A DNA stretch of 64,000 nt from Polytrichum commune (taxonomy: Eukaryota; Streptophyta; Polytrichopsida; Polytrichales; Polytrichaceae). Shown piece after piece: positions 11,180 to 22,832 of the stretch (positions within the stretch are counted from its first letter, which is position 1; every line of letters starts with the position of its first letter). The DNA is taken from contig OX485806.1 of the NCBI GenBank assembly GCA_950295325.1, positions 54,803,169 to 54,867,168 on the forward strand. The letters run 5' to 3'. The position numbers and the translations under genes are program-made. Below the pieces are notes generated by a model, which was not told where the DNA came from, searched no databases, and saw only the letters and a list, made by a program, of their open reading frames with translations.

Positions 11180-12115
11180 TGTGAGGCCAAACCCACCACC
11201 CTTAAGCGTCCTAGTCCGGGTGATGGTTTTGAGAATCACATGTGTCATACCAAAGCTTGTGGTAACATGGAATGTACTTCCATCTCAACAAGCTTCCAAC
11301 TCACTTGAAATCATGATGCTTTATTAATGCTAGTCTCTTGAATAGGTAGAGCATTGGCCTTCTCAAGGGTCGACCAACTACTACACTTAATCTTACTAAG
11401 TCCCCTACAAGTCTCTATGAATTCTACTAATTCCACTAATCCTTCCACTAATTCCCACACAACTCTAATTCTAAAATTCAATTCTATGAGAGGAACAACA
11501 AGAGGGAGAGAGAGTGAAGAAGAGGAGAAGGAAGAGGGTAAGGAGGCCTTGTATGAACCTCTCCCCTTTACCCACACTCCCCTTTCAATGCAACATGCTC
11601 ATGTGCCCACACACATGTGCAAGATGGAAGAGCGCGAAGGAAGAAAGAGTGAATAGGAACACAAGTGAGTGAAGAAGGTGAGAGAAATGAATATATAGGG
11701 GAAGGGAAGGGGTGAGCACCCCTCAAAGTTCAAGATAAGCCCCTCGATCCTCTCCTACTTCGTAGGCTCTTATTCTATCCGCCAAGTAAGCCCCTCGATC
11801 CTCGCCTACTTCGTATGCTCTTATCCTATCCGCTAAGCCTTCAACTCTTAAACCAACAAGATGGATCCCAATTCAAATATTTAAATTCAAAGAGCTCCCC
11901 TTGGTCCACCACATGCTACACTCACCTAACCAAAGAACTTCCTTCATGCCGCTAAGCTTTTAATTAACTACACCACATAAACCTAAGGCCTAAACATAAC
12001 TTCACACCAAGCCTCACTCTTTTTATATTTTTGAGAATAATCATAAAACATCAAAATGTAACTCCTAATGGTTTCAAAGGGTTAATAACACATGTGGGCA
12101 CCATTTTGGCTCACA
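11180..12115 (-). mobile_element. 5' LTR of the reverse-strand gypsy element (LTR family 2)
   Basis: On the plus strand it starts TGTGAGGCCAAACCC and ends TTTTGGCTCACA, ends shared with copies G, H, I and J in the window. The sense strand is minus, with a TATA-like CCCTATATATTC near 11689-11700. A 50-bp block with AAGCCCCTCGATCCT is duplicated at 11736-11830. The outer flank (CCATG) has no matching partner because the 3' LTR is missing. Confidence 0.8.
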
Positions 12116-12117
12116 CC

Positions 12118-12662
12118 ATGTACACAAGGTTGGGAAGATTTGCCAAGGATTTTAAAGGTATTTTCGCAGAAAGCCAATTGGTGAAGTTCTTTTTGTTAAG
12201 GATTGAGAAACACTTCATTGACTTCGCATTGTCCAAGAATATTATGAAAAGGCGGGCGGGTGACATTTGCAAAGGCATTTGTTGTTATAGAGCACTGTGA
12301 TTATGCCTTGTTTCAGCATGATGCCATTGATTTGATGTGTGGATTCTATCAAATTCCGAAAAACTTCGATCATGGCTACACTATTGTCAGAGACAGAGCT
12401 GGACAAATACTTATATCGTTGGACTTGTGAGCACTTAGGCCATGCTGAAAAGGATTATCTTTCAGAACAAAGGCAAGCCCATACCGTGAATAATCCAAAG
12501 CGGAAGCCAACTGTCTCCTCTAAGGATTCAACAAAGGAAACTAGTATATCTTTGCCAAAACAATTAAAGTGTTGTCATTGTGGATGGAACATTCACGCAA
12601 TGGAAAATTGCTTCGCTCTCCATCCAAAAAACACATTTTTCCGAATGGGAAAAGGTGTTTGA
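12118..12662 (+). pseudogene. gypsy gag remnant with CCHC knuckle
   Basis: A gag-like part (RFAKDFKGIFAESQLVKFF, 12130-12195) is followed after frame changes by a basic segment and a clean knuckle CCHCGWNIHAMENC (12574-12615, CX2CX4HX4C). Several stops lie in between. Its order before the reverse transcriptase supports a gag assignment. Confidence 0.65.
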
Positions 12663-13039
12663 GGCCATGATTGGCCTCTTGGAAGAGAGGTTCAAAAATT
12701 GAGCGTCATCTGGCCAAATTCTAGAATCAGCAACTCCATCCATAACTAAGGCTAGTTCTTCTACTCCAAATTATCACATGTTCGAAGCTTCGAGGGAGGT
12801 GGTGAATTTGGCAACTTTGTCACGTGCTCAATCCGTATCACAAGCCACACCTTTGACAATACAAGAATATGTAAAGAACTTATGGACTTAAAGAACTATT
12901 TTTCAAAGACCTAATAGGCTTAGTGTTTCCAAGAGGATTGGCGTCCAAGCTCGTTGCCGATAGCTTTTGGAAGCAAAGTTGATTGAACTGTCCAATAGGG
13001 AGTATGTTTGTCCTACGGTTATGTCATCAACAAAATATA

Positions 13040-14080
13040 TTTTAGACAATTGGACGGTGAAGCAAATGTGTGGTGATTATCGTCTAATTATCACCAACTT
13101 CCATTGCTTGCGGAAGATCGAGTAAAATCCTCATTATGGGAAGTTGATGATGATGGGAATGATCAATAGTACCATTGGAAGTTTCTTACCATTTGGCCTG
13201 AAGGATGCACCTACTGAGTTCCAGAGGATGATGGACCAAGTCTTTCTTAACTTGCCCTTTTCTCGGTGTTACATTGATGACGTGATTTTTTTCAGCAAAA
13301 CACCAAAGGAGTATGTGGAGCATCTGCAAGTCATTATAAAACGGTTGCGGCAGTGGGTATTACACTTGTACCATGGGAAGTGCAATTTTTTCCATGACCA
13401 ACTAGGATATATAGGTCATATGATTATCCAAGGAGGTTTTGGGGTGCAACAACTTAAGGTGGAGGCTTTGTAGAAGATCCCGACACCGGTCAATGTGCCA
13501 AGACTTTGTGTTTTCTTGGGCTTGGCAAATTACTACCGTCGATTTGTCAAAAACATTAGCTTGATTGCCAAACCTCTCACCATTCGTACGAACAAGGACA
13601 AACCTTGGACATGGGGTCGTGAGCAGCAATAGGCATTCGTGACATTGAAGCATAGACTAGGTGTGGCTCCAATGCTTCGACGTCCTGATGTCTCCAAATC
13701 TTTCTAGTTGCATACGGACTGGAGTTCATTGGATTTGGGAGAAATTTTTCACTCAAAATGATGACTTTGGTCGGGAGTATGTTGTTTCTTATGCTTCACG
13801 GAGCAGTAACACTGCGGAAGCCAATTATTTGTCCTATGAGGAAGAAGATTTGGCGGCGGTGTGGACTATTGCCCATTTTCAGCCATATCTCTATGGTCAG
13901 CGTTTTATTTTGGTGACTAACCATCAGCCTTTACGGTGGCTCATGGAGTCAAACAAACTTATTGGCAAGCTCGCCAAGTGGGTTTTATTGCTCTAGGAGT
14001 ATAATTTTGAGGTGGTACATCGTGCCAGTATTACCAACTTGGATACATATGGATTATCATGCAATTCAAGTCCTTTGGAT
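13040..14080 (+). pseudogene. gypsy reverse transcriptase and RNase H remnant
   Basis: The RT pieces are QMCGDYRLIITNFHCL (near 13065), FLPFGLKDAPTEFQRMMDQVF, and CYIDDVIFFS with the catalytic YIDD (near 13270). The thumb follows (FLGLANYYRRFVKNISLIAKPL, 13510-13580). RNase H has YASRSSNTAEANYLSYEEE, then TNHQPLRWLMESNKL (Asn where the third catalytic Asp of TDHQPL is expected), and KWVLL followed by a TAG. Stops at 13471, 13630 and 13706 break the frame. Confidence 0.8.
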
Positions 14081-14754
14081 GAGGACTTGACTAAAGCCAT
14101 GTGGCATGGGAATTGTGATCGAGAGGCAGTTCTAGGTTGGCATGCAACTTCTTATATGACTTTGTTTTTGGGTGTTGTTGTTGAGGTTCCGATACAATTT
14201 TGGGATTATGAGACCGATCAACCTCAAACTGTTGCGGATATATGGGGGATCTTCCCGTATTGCATAAGCTTGAACAGGGGACCTTTCCCTCGATGAGGGA
14301 AAATGATAGGATTGGACATTGAATAACAAGGTACCATTGGGAGAACGGTTTGTTATTTCAAATGTGGTTGGATGGAACAAGGCGTATTGTTCCAAGACTG
14401 GATCAAAGGGCCTCTTTGATGCGGCAAATACACAAGGAACTTGGCCATTCTCGCATACACAAGACACATTCGATCTTGCGTGGCCAATATTGGTGGACTG
14501 GTATGTATCAGCTTATGTCAGGAGGTGTGAAGTTTGTGACCGGGTCATGTGTAGCTTCAACACCTTGTCACCTCAATTACAGCCTTTACATATCATGGGA
14601 TTGGACCTCGTTGGTTGTTGGACTTTGTAGGTCGTTGGTTGTCACACCATGTGGAGCAAAGTACGTGTTACTGATGTGGAGCATTTTAACAAGTGGATTG
14701 AGTTTGTTGCCCTACCTTTTTAGATTGTGTGTTGGCATGTCTTGGAGCACTTTA
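14081..14754 (+). pseudogene. gypsy integrase remnant, N-terminal part
   Basis: It includes the tether between RNase H and integrase, then GTRRIVPRLDQRASLMRQIH, the HHCC-type region ELGHSRIHKTHS, and GQYWWTGMYQ with CEVCDRV in the neighbouring frame. The start of the catalytic core (AKYVLLM, VEHFNKWIEFVALPF) reaches 14754, where LTR I begins. Integrase would insert the cDNA copy into chromosomes; this copy is dead. Confidence 0.75.
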
Positions 14755-16421
14755 TGTGAGCCCTAAACCCCCACCCTTATGTGTCTAAGTCCGGGTGGGA
14801 ATCTGTTACTTCACATGCGATTGTTTGCTTTGGTTGCCTCTAGTGAGGAACTCCGCCACCCATGGACGTAAATACTAGCCACACAACTCTTTATTACTTT
14901 AATATAATGCTTGAATGTTCAAAAACACTCGTAGCTATTACATCGAGCACAAACTCCGTCTTACCTAGCACAATCTTCTCCTATCACTAATTCCCCACAC
15001 CCTACAAGCCCTTAATTTTTTCCCCTTTACCTAATTACCTAACATTAATCCCAACAATATTTTTCAAGGGGGTTAACCCTTAATCAGCCTTTCCTCCCTA
15101 CTGTCCAACATAGCGCCTTGCCCCATTAGTTCCTGGCTCATTACTATTGATCTCTAAGGACGCGAGCAGCCTCGGACTCCCAGTCTCCTTGAGAGCCATC
15201 TGCCTCGGCCTCTGCTCCAGTATGCCCCTTACTGGCCTTCCGACCGCTTGTCGAACTCACCCAATTCTCGCCACCTAGTAGTCAGTTAGCCAATTCTCCC
15301 ATTAGGCCATTTCCCCATCTTAGACTAAGTGCCAAAGACGTCGTATATGCATCTCTGTTATGCAGTTTCGGAGCTGGACTGTACAGCTCGGGCCTGCAGC
15401 TCTCCTCAAACTTCCACCTGACCTCCCATTCTGGCCTCAGTAGCCACCCTTTAAGTTGAGCTATCAATTAGTTTGTCAAGCAAGCAGCTTGCACTCTGAA
15501 CCACCAGCATCTCGCCATTCGAAGAGTACCAGTCCTGTACTCCGTGAATTGCCACTTGTTTCCTTGATACGAATACATCACTTTAATCCTACTTCCTAAA
15601 TCCGACCTCTTCAGCATGCAATTTTTATTTACCCTCTTCAGCCTCTGCAATCTTAGAGTGATCGGAGTGGTGGCGCCAGTGATTCGCCATTCCCCACACA
15701 ACTAGCCCCTTACCTTCAATCCCCACCTCGGCACCGCATTGGTATCGTTGCTTCACTGACTCCTCCGCCTCCTACCCATCCAACCCTCTTCCTGGATTGT
15801 TGGCTTCGGATCAGATTGCCTCCATCCTCCTCCCATTCGCCCCCAATTACTCTGTTTTGCTCCAACTTATTTCTGGTTTGGGTCCCTCTCCTTCAGCATC
15901 CATCCAGTCGCCCTCACTCAACCACAGACTCTCCTCTTCCCCCCTGCATACCGCCACACCTTGGGTTTTTTTACTACCTTCTGCCGTCGGCCGGTGCGGC
16001 CCCTGTCGAGAGCGTTCCAAAGAGAGATGGCCAGCTTCCCTCCCCAACCTCTTTGACCCCCCTACCAAAACCTAACTAGAATTCAGCCGACACCCCAGCA
16101 ACGGTTGGCCCTCGGCCCAACCTTAGCCTCTCACCCAACGTACCCAAAATGGACAAGGCTTCAATACAAAACAACCACCACTTCTTATCCTAACTAAAAC
16201 TAGGCTAATTAAATCACATCTACCTCTATTGTCTTACACTTGTTATCCCACTTCCCTCCAATGTAACCCAACTACTAACATTCTAGCCTATAGCTTAATT
16301 TAAATCAAACTTCGATGTGACACTCTTTTTTATGTTTTATATAATTAATAGAGTTTCCAAGCTCAAGTTTTAATAGGTTCAAAACTTAAACACACATGTG
16401 GGCACATGATTTGGGCTCACA
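14755..16421 (-). mobile_element. LTR I (LTR family 2), 1667 bp, inside gypsy integrase
   Basis: It starts TGTGAGCCCTAAACCCCCACC and ends TTTGGGCTCACA on the plus strand. Integrase coding stops at its left edge and resumes at its right edge (PTEVLTEQGREF), so it is an insertion. No matching 5-bp duplication is seen (CTTTA and CCGAC), and a few integrase codons appear to be lost, which suggests a deletion or later rearrangement. Open stretches near 15797-16079 are low-complexity Pro/Ser and are not taken as genes. Confidence 0.7.
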
Positions 16422-16796
16422 CCGACCGAGGTATTGACGGAACAGGGGAGGGAGTTCCTCAGTGTTTATGAGGAATTGTGCATTAAAACTCTCATAGATC
16501 ACTGCACCACCTCATGGGATCTTGCGGAGGCGGATGGCTTGGCTAAACATGTTGTTCAAACAACCAAACGTGGCTTAAGGAAGTATGGATTACTTTGGGG
16601 GAGCCACCGAGATTGGGACCTTATATTGCCCTGGATTGTAATGGGCTATCGATTTAGTAACCAAGCCCCTTTGGTGTCCTACAGCTTGTATCAGTTGTTG
16701 TATGGACGTAAGCCTATGCTCTCGAGTTTTACTCAGGGAAAACTAACTCATATTGTGGACTTGGATGATCCAAACATTTGGGGGGAAACTTAGTAG
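16422..16796 (+). pseudogene. gypsy integrase remnant, catalytic and C-terminal part
   Basis: It continues the integrase core after LTR I. It has EQGREFLSVYEELC (where canonical elements have DQGREF with the second catalytic Asp), HCTTSWDLAEADGLA (canonical EADGLAER), GYRFSNQAPL and LLYGRKPML, then DLDDPNIW. It ends at the MULE-type terminus at 16797. Confidence 0.75.
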
Positions 16797-18178
16797 TGTG
16801 AGCGTAGACCGGAGACCGAAGATTGGAGAGCGGAAAATTTTGACTTTGTTGGGTAAAAATATGACAAGCAGTGCTTATTTCCGTGGAATTTATAGATAGT
16901 TTGAATTCAATTTGTTGAAAAGACACCCCATTCATGTGGAGATAAAAACCCAACCTAGTTTGAGGAACAAACGGAACCTAAAGGCGTGGAAGAATGTATT
17001 TGTTATCAAAGATCTTATAGTCTAGGTTTCAAATGGTTTCATATTAAATTAGGGTTGACGTTAGTAATTGAAATCAAACATCAACATATGATGAAGAAGG
17101 AGTTGAATGGGGTTTGCAAGAGGTACATGGAATTAAACAAATGAACTTATAAAAAACTTAAACATAAACAATACATATGAGATGGAGGTAAACAATACAT
17201 TTGATTTAGGCATGACCACCTTACCCGATGCAAAAATGAAATTGATGCAATTTATTCCATTTTCAATCAAACCATATAGAGGCCTCAGTATACATCTTTG
17301 CAATATAACAATTCATATTTGGAAGGCAACGAACTTTAATCAAACGAGAGTGGCCTAAGTGCACAAACTATGATAAATCAAACTACAGGTGTATTAGTGA
17401 ACATACTTACTAGGACCAATATGGCCATTATATATATGAGTAGGTCTCCAGGTTTTGTGTTAAACTTACCTCCAACAAATGGTTTTTGAAAAGAGTCCAA
17501 GTGACCATGAAATATGATCATCTAATACCATGTAGAAATTCATTTAGACTTTACAACCATCTTGCAGTCACTTACTCCGTTGGTCCCTCAAGCATAATGG
17601 GATGCGAACTTGGACTATTTTTGAAATCCACCTTTGGGAGGTAAGCCTAACACAAAATCAAGAGACCCTCGCATTCCGAATATTCACAACCGTTGATTTA
17701 TTTTGTTTTTATCATGTGTGAAGACTCGCATGAATAGAAATCCATTGAAATAGCATATGATTGAGGGTTTGGTCACATATGGCTTTACACTACACTTGAG
17801 GTGCCGTGACCGCACTATATATTTTTGGAGGTATCTTGGGATGGCCTTTGGACACCTTCTGGTGGGCTCTCACAATGTCATGGTCACGACTCTTGGCTTG
17901 TGTGTGAAGTAGCCCATTAAATGTACTTAAATGTACTTAAATGATTTCCAGAAAGTGATACATTGCCCCAAGTAGCTAGGGTAGTATTTCCAAGTATTCT
18001 TAGATCTCTTGAATTCCCATACAAAAAATATATGATTGGCCGAGAAAATGTAGGTGAAGTTAGGTGCCAACCTCAAGACTTACAAAAATGTGTATCCAGT
18101 TCAATTTGCTATAAACAGTTTACTCCAGGGAAAAGAAAAAAGGTGTGCGCAAAAAGTCCAATTGGCTCCTCCATGTGT
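16797..18178. mobile_element. End of a further MULE-like element (K4), no gene in this part
   Basis: TGTGAGCGTAGACCGGAGACC at 16797 matches the left end of the MULE-2 composite (21800), and the TATTTCCGTGG motif follows at 16876. These place it as a 3'-side terminus of the same family. The rest is AT-rich with no convincing gene. An imperfect inverted repeat of about 33 bp (17445-17478 and 17636-17668, GGAGGTAAG...AACACAAAA) lies inside. Confidence 0.5.
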
Positions 18179-18718
18179 CTACACCCTATCGGTCGGGCAT
18201 ATCCAATACGGTGCACCTCGATGAAAGCTCATGCCATAGAACTCCACCACACAAAATGACATCTCTAATTCATCCCTTAGCGCAGCCAATTTCTGCAATG
18301 ACAAATCCCCCAAGTCTGACATAAGAATCCTTCGCGAAATACGTGAGTTGACGTGCCGACTATGTGAGAACCACATCAAGTTTTGTTGAAATTGAGTGAG
18401 GAGGTTATGTTCGCGTGGCAAACACACCCTTCTGACATCATTAGGACACATGATGTATTCATATTAAGCCAAACAAAGAGCATTGTACTCCGCACTTTTA
18501 TCCACAATCATTTTCCATGCTTTGCAAGATAGCCTTAAACTGTGGATTAACAACAAACGGAATTGGGTGTCCAATATTTTTTTTACACCCATATCCACCT
18601 TTGCGGCACCCACCAACAAGTTTGGCTCAAAGATTGTCAATTGAACATCTTGGTCCGGATACAATACAAGTGGCTCCATCACGTGGGATCGGCGCGATCT
18701 TCCCCAACCTGATGCGCC
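18179..18718 (-). pseudogene. Unidentified reverse-strand pseudogene
   Basis: A single reading frame of about 170 codons on the minus strand is broken only by a TAA at 18464-18466 and ends at a TAG at 18179-18181. It contains WKMIVDKSAEYNALCLA, CPNDVRRVCLPREHNL, SRHVNSRISRRILMSDLGDL, and FYGMSFHRGAPYWICPTDRV. The mix of aromatic and charged residues and the near-open frame look like real former coding sequence. I do not recognise the family. It lies between a MULE-type end and the 80-bp array, so it may be cargo or a remnant of that element. Confidence 0.5.
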
Positions 18719-18740
18719 AACCCCAATGAGTTACAAAATG

Positions 18741-20147
18741 AGACACATTCATCATATGAAACCAACCTAAGAATGTAGCCTACCTTCTACCCTCTCGGAA
18801 CCAATAGACTAATCCCAAGCACACACATTCATTCTATGAATCCAAACAAAGAATCGGGCCTACCCTCTATCCTCTCGGAATCAAGCAACTAATTTCAAGC
18901 CCACACATTTGTTCTATGAATCCAACCTAAGAATGTGGCCTACCCTCTACCCTGTCGGACCCAATAGACTAATGCCAAGCACACACATTCACCCTATGAA
19001 TCCAAACAAAGAATCTGGCCTACACTCTACCTTCTTGGAACCAAGAGACAAATCCCAAGCTCACACATTTATTCTATGAATCCAATCTAAGAATCTGGCC
19101 TACCCTTTACCCTATTGGAACCAAGAGATTAATCCCAAGCCCAAACATTTATTCTATGAATCCAATCTAAGAATTTGGCCTACCCTCTACCCTCTCGGAA
19201 CCGAGAGACTAATTCAAAACCCCACACATTTATTCTATGAATCCAACCTAAGAATTTGGCCTACCTTCTACCCTCTCGGAACCGAGAGACTAATTCCAAA
19301 CCCACACATTTATTCTATGAATCCAAACAAAGAATCTGGCCTACTTTCTACCTTCTCGGAACCAAACGACTAATCTCAAGCCCACACATTTGATCTGTGA
19401 ATCCAACCTAAGAATGTGGCCTACCCTCTACCCTCCTGGAACCAATAGACTAATCCCAAGAGCACACATTCACCCTATGAATCAAAACAAAGAATTTGGC
19501 CTACCCTCTACCCTCTCGGAACCAAGCGACTAATCCCAAACACACACATTCATCCTATGATTCAAACCCTAGAATCTAGCCTACCCTCTACCCTCTCGGA
19601 ACCAAACGACTAATCCCAAACACACACATTCATCCTATGAATCAAACTTAAGAATCTAGCCTACCCTCTACCCTCTCGGAACTGAGAGACTAATCCCAAG
19701 CGCACACATTCATCCTATGAATCAAAATTAAGAATTTGGCCTACCCATATAGTCTCTCGGAACCGAGAGCCTCCAAGAAAATACAAACATTCATCCTAGG
19801 ATTCAAAATTAAGAATGTGGCCTGCCCATTTAGTCTCTCGGAACTGAGAGACTCCGAAAAAACACAATGATTCATTCTATGAATCAAACCTAAGAATGTG
19901 GCCTACCAACTACACTCTTAGAACCGAGAGACTAATCCCAAACACACACATTCATTCTCTGAATCAAAATTAATAATGAGGCCTACCCTTCTAGTCTCTC
20001 AGAACCGAGAGCCTCCAGAAAAACACAAACATTCATCCTAGGAATCAAAACTAAGAATGTGGCATGCCCATCTAGTCTCTCGGAACTAAGAGCCTCCAAA
20101 ACACAAAAACATTCATTCTATGAATCAAACCCAAGAATGTAGCCTAC
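18741..20147. repeat. Tandem array 1, 80-bp period
   Basis: The repeating unit contains CACACATTCATYCTATGAATC, AAGAATSTGGCCTAC and CCTCTCGGAACCRAGMGACTA. Successive CACATT starts lie at 18744, 18824 and 18904, giving an 80-bp period and about 17 units with variation. Each unit contains the interrupted palindrome CTCTCGG-N2-CCGAGAG or a decayed form. The array continues for 46 bp after solo LTR C. Confidence 0.93.
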
Positions 20148-21120
20148 TGTCGCGCACCTCTCCATGAGGAGTGCCCAAAACACCATGGGCACAAGGGGGA
20201 CCCCGGAGTGAACCCGGGACTTGTGGCGCCGTTGGTGAGAGGGCCCAAGTGATCCTAGTGTGGGTGAGGGCCCCGGGCGTTGGGAACGCCTCCCACCCAC
20301 AAAGACTAGGAGGCATGAGGGTAAGGCCATAAGCTATGCGTAGCTCATGGCGTGGTGATTCTAGAATGCTCAAGATCACCTCAATCGGAGGTGTGAGCTA
20401 GGAGTTATGGTCATTTGAGTGGGGCGTTGTCCCGGGACAGCGCCCTGGTACAGCAGTGCCTGGGAGTGATTCCCGGGACTGCCAAGGTTCAAACACGCAT
20501 AACTTCCTCAATACTTGCCTGAATGCGGCAAGTGAGGAGTCCATCGGTATCTACGTGAAGCGTAGATGAAGAAAGAGTGGTTGATTGTTATCAGACATCA
20601 TACAAGGAAGTTATGATGGTCTGAAGCTGCTGAGGGTTTCTAGGCCCAGCGGCTAAGGAAAAGTGTCCACTTGGCCCCAACTCTTGGTAGATAGACAAGA
20701 GGTTGGTTGACGGTGGGGTAGGGGCCCCGCGTAGACTCCTAGAGGCTTATATGGATGAGGTGGTGTGGCCTCACCCACCCGAGGCCGAATGGCAAGGCCT
20801 CCATGGGCTTTGGCCCATTGTGAGGCCATAGTTGCCTAGTATAGTTCGAGTTGTTGTAGTGTTGCTCCGGCAACACGATGATCAACATAGGATTGGACTT
20901 CCATGGATGGAAGTCCACATCAAAGAAATGGGTTACCGATTAAGGGGTAAGTCCCGAAAGCAAAGTAGGAGGGTTGGTTCCCCTTCTATGAACTATATGG
21001 TCCGGGGTAAGAGGAGCTAACCATTAGCATGGCGGTATGCGAAGGGTTAGCGACTTGTAACCTTTGCTAGAATTGAAAATTGGCCAGATGGTCAAGGGGG
21101 GGCTAGCAAGGGTTGCGACA
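20148..21120 (+). mobile_element. Solo LTR C (LTR family 1, long subfamily), 973 bp
   Basis: It runs TGTCGCGCACC to GGTTGCGACA with a perfect CCTAC duplication (20143-20147 and 21121-21125). It is inserted inside array 1. It includes a TATA-like GGCTTATATGG at 20744-20754 and a version of the palindrome (TGTCCCGGGACA) near 20429-20440. It is very close to copies A and D. Confidence 0.93.
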
Positions 21121-21166
21121 CCTACCCTCTACACTCTCGGAACCGAGAGACTATTCCCAAACACAC
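21121..21166. repeat. Tandem array 1, last part after LTR C
   Basis: CCTACCCTCTACACTCTCGG and AACCGAGAGACT continue the array interrupted by LTR C. It ends exactly where LTR J begins. Confidence 0.85.
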
Positions 21167-21785
21167 TGTGAGGCCTAAACCCCCACCCTTATGCGTCGCA
21201 ATCCGGGTGGGAGTCTAAGGCTCGCATATACTCGATTGACGTTGCTCAACCCTCTAGCACCGTGTCAATAACAACTACCACCCTTCAGTGCCGTAGTTCT
21301 TATGGGGGCTCTTTGTTGATTCCCAAACATCAACCTACTACCAATGTCGTCCCAATGATATTCCAACACACACTTCTTTATTTGAGTACCATAAGGCCAA
21401 CAATATTAATGAAATACTGCTGAGCGTCCCGGTCAATCAACACACCATTCCCTACATATAGCATGTCCAACCCTCACCTCCCTACTACCCCCTCCCTAAC
21501 TACTTGTAACTTAATCACCTAGCATCTACCCTTAATGCCTTAGTACACTAACCCCTTCGTTTTACGCTTACAACCACGGGTGCGTAACCCATTGACCCTC
21601 CCTTAGAGCCCCCTTAGAGGCTCTCAGTATCCCAACTCCGCAGCTGATTGCACGCTGTTCATTCCCAAGACGAGCCCGTCAGGGCCCGTCACTGCCAGCT
21701 GCCTTCGTGGCCAGCTCTCAGGCTCCCTCGCTTCAGCACCAGGTTGCAGCCTCGGTGCCACATTCCGTCTCCATCCAGCCAGCAT
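21167..21785 (-). mobile_element. Truncated LTR J (LTR family 2, like I)
   Basis: It starts TGTGAGGCCTAAACCCCCACC as LTR I does and is cut at 21785, where the MULE-2 composite begins. No second half is present beyond the composite's right end at 33379, so the truncation is not explained by simple insertion. Confidence 0.65.
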
Positions 21786-21825
21786 GGACGACACAGCTAT
21801 GTGAGCGTAGAGCGGAGAGCGGAGA
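21786..21825 (+). repeat. Left terminal inverted repeat of the MULE-2 composite
   Basis: GGACGACACAGCTATGTGAG followed by CGTAGAGCGGAGAGCGGAGA. Its partner is at 33331-33379 in inverse orientation; related ends occur at 5423 and 16797. Confidence 0.6.
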
Positions 21826-22334
21826 AATAGAAAAAATAGCAAGTTTGTTAGACTAAATTTAGCAAAAATTAATAGCAAAGAATATTCCTGTAATATTCTA
21901 TAATATTCCAAAAATAGTATAAATGTATGACCTATTTCCGTGGTATGGATAGGTCCAAAAATAAATTAAAATGATCTGAATTTGAAATTGACTTTTTAAA
22001 TTTAGAAACCGGGAAGTACAAAAATGATATAAAAATTATGATAAAATAGATAAGTATATGATTTAAACCAAGGGTGATTCCAAAAAAGAATAATTGAAAA
22101 TGATTTTATCGAGTTTGGTATAATTGAAGAATGAGTCAATCAAAATACAAATGGCGACCAACTTGCTTCGTTTTCATTCTATCACTTTTATATTTGTCCT
22201 ATGTGTGAGTCAACCGTAGAGCTTGGACTCCCACAATTATTGTTTGTGGTGGAAGAAATTATCTATAGTTGAATATATATAAGGACATAAGTTAGACTCG
22301 TATCCAATACAGATGTAGAGTGTTTAGGGACACA

Positions 22335-22832
22335 ATGGGAGAGGAGAGAGACATGTTTGCTGGCCTAGGATGGGAGAAAAGGATTTGGAGTCTAGGAGAT
22401 CCCCATGTTCCTTTTAATCCATCGCCGGAACATGACAAAGGTGTTGGAAAGCAATGCAGTGATGACTACGAACTCACTCCATTTTCGCAGTCCACACAAG
22501 CCTGGAGGTGGAGGATGCAGGAGGAGCAGAATGAATATGCAAAGAATAATAAAACGCGAGCGGATGTGCAGGAGAAGGACGCTGAAGTGAATGAAGACGC
22601 TGATTTGGATGAAGACAAGACGACGAACGGGGAGGATGAGGTGAAGGTAGTAGGCGAATCTTCGATGTCTTTGTCGTTTCGCGAGAAGATGAGAGGATTG
22701 TCACCGCATCGTCATTCACTGAAGGATCGAATGAGGGATAAAACGGTGTCATACATTGATTTGCTTCGATCGGGTCCACCTCCATCAAGAAAGGAGGATG
22801 AAACATCTAGAAGGTTGGCGAAATGGAAGTAG
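22335..22832 (+). CDS. Acidic/basic hypothetical protein, 165 aa, convergent to MULE-2 transposase
   Basis: The ATG at 22335 opens a 165-codon frame ending TAG at 22830-22832. It has WEKRIWSLGDPHVPF near the start, a charged middle (EVNEDADLDEDKTTNGEDE) and a Ser/Arg-rich end (SFREKMRGLSPHRHSLKDRM, then SYIDLLRSGPPPSRKED). I do not recognise a domain. It overlaps the transposase C-terminus by about 26 bp on the other strand and lies inside the composite's ends, so it may be an accessory gene. Alternatively it and 26901-27299 are pieces of one plus-strand gene split by the transposase. An open frame with strong composition but no relatives here makes reality uncertain. Confidence 0.4.
   Translation: MGEERDMFAGLGWEKRIWSLGDPHVPFNPSPEHDKGVGKQCSDDYELTPFSQSTQAWRWRMQEEQNEYAKNNKTRADVQEKDAEVNEDADLDEDKTTNGEDEVKVVGESSMSLSFREKMRGLSPHRHSLKDRMRDKTVSYIDLLRSGPPPSRKEDETSRRLAKWK

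Larger units (their letters stand above)
5422..12115 (-). mobile_element. Reverse-strand Ty3/gypsy retrotransposon, 3' truncated
   Basis: Reading from high to low coordinates there is an LTR (11180-12115), a primer-site-like sequence (11158-11175), a leader, gag, a zinc-knuckle region, protease, reverse transcriptase and RNase H. The gag-to-RNase H order and RT motifs such as DGYAGYNQI fit the Athila/Tat side of plant Ty3/gypsy elements. It stops abruptly after RNase H at 5422, where MULE-1's end begins, so integrase and the 3' LTR are missing. There are several stops and frame changes, so it is not autonomous. Confidence 0.85.
12116..16796 (+). mobile_element. Forward-strand Ty3/gypsy pseudo-element, interrupted by LTR I
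   Basis: It contains pieces of gag, a CCHC knuckle, reverse transcriptase, RNase H and integrase in normal order, with many stops and frame changes. It is entered by LTR family 2 at both 12115 and 14755, and ends at 16796 against a MULE-type terminus. No LTR of its own was identified. Confidence 0.8.

Noticed and set aside
15797-16079. Overlapping Pro/Ser-rich ORFs in LTR I
   Set aside because: All frames on both strands are open because of base composition; no domain and inside an LTR.
14750-16426. A target duplication for LTR I
   Set aside because: CTTTA and CCGAC do not match; no claim is made.
18741-21166. CRISPR-like regular repeats
   Set aside because: The units are adjacent 80-bp tandem repeats with no unique spacers, in a plant-type context.
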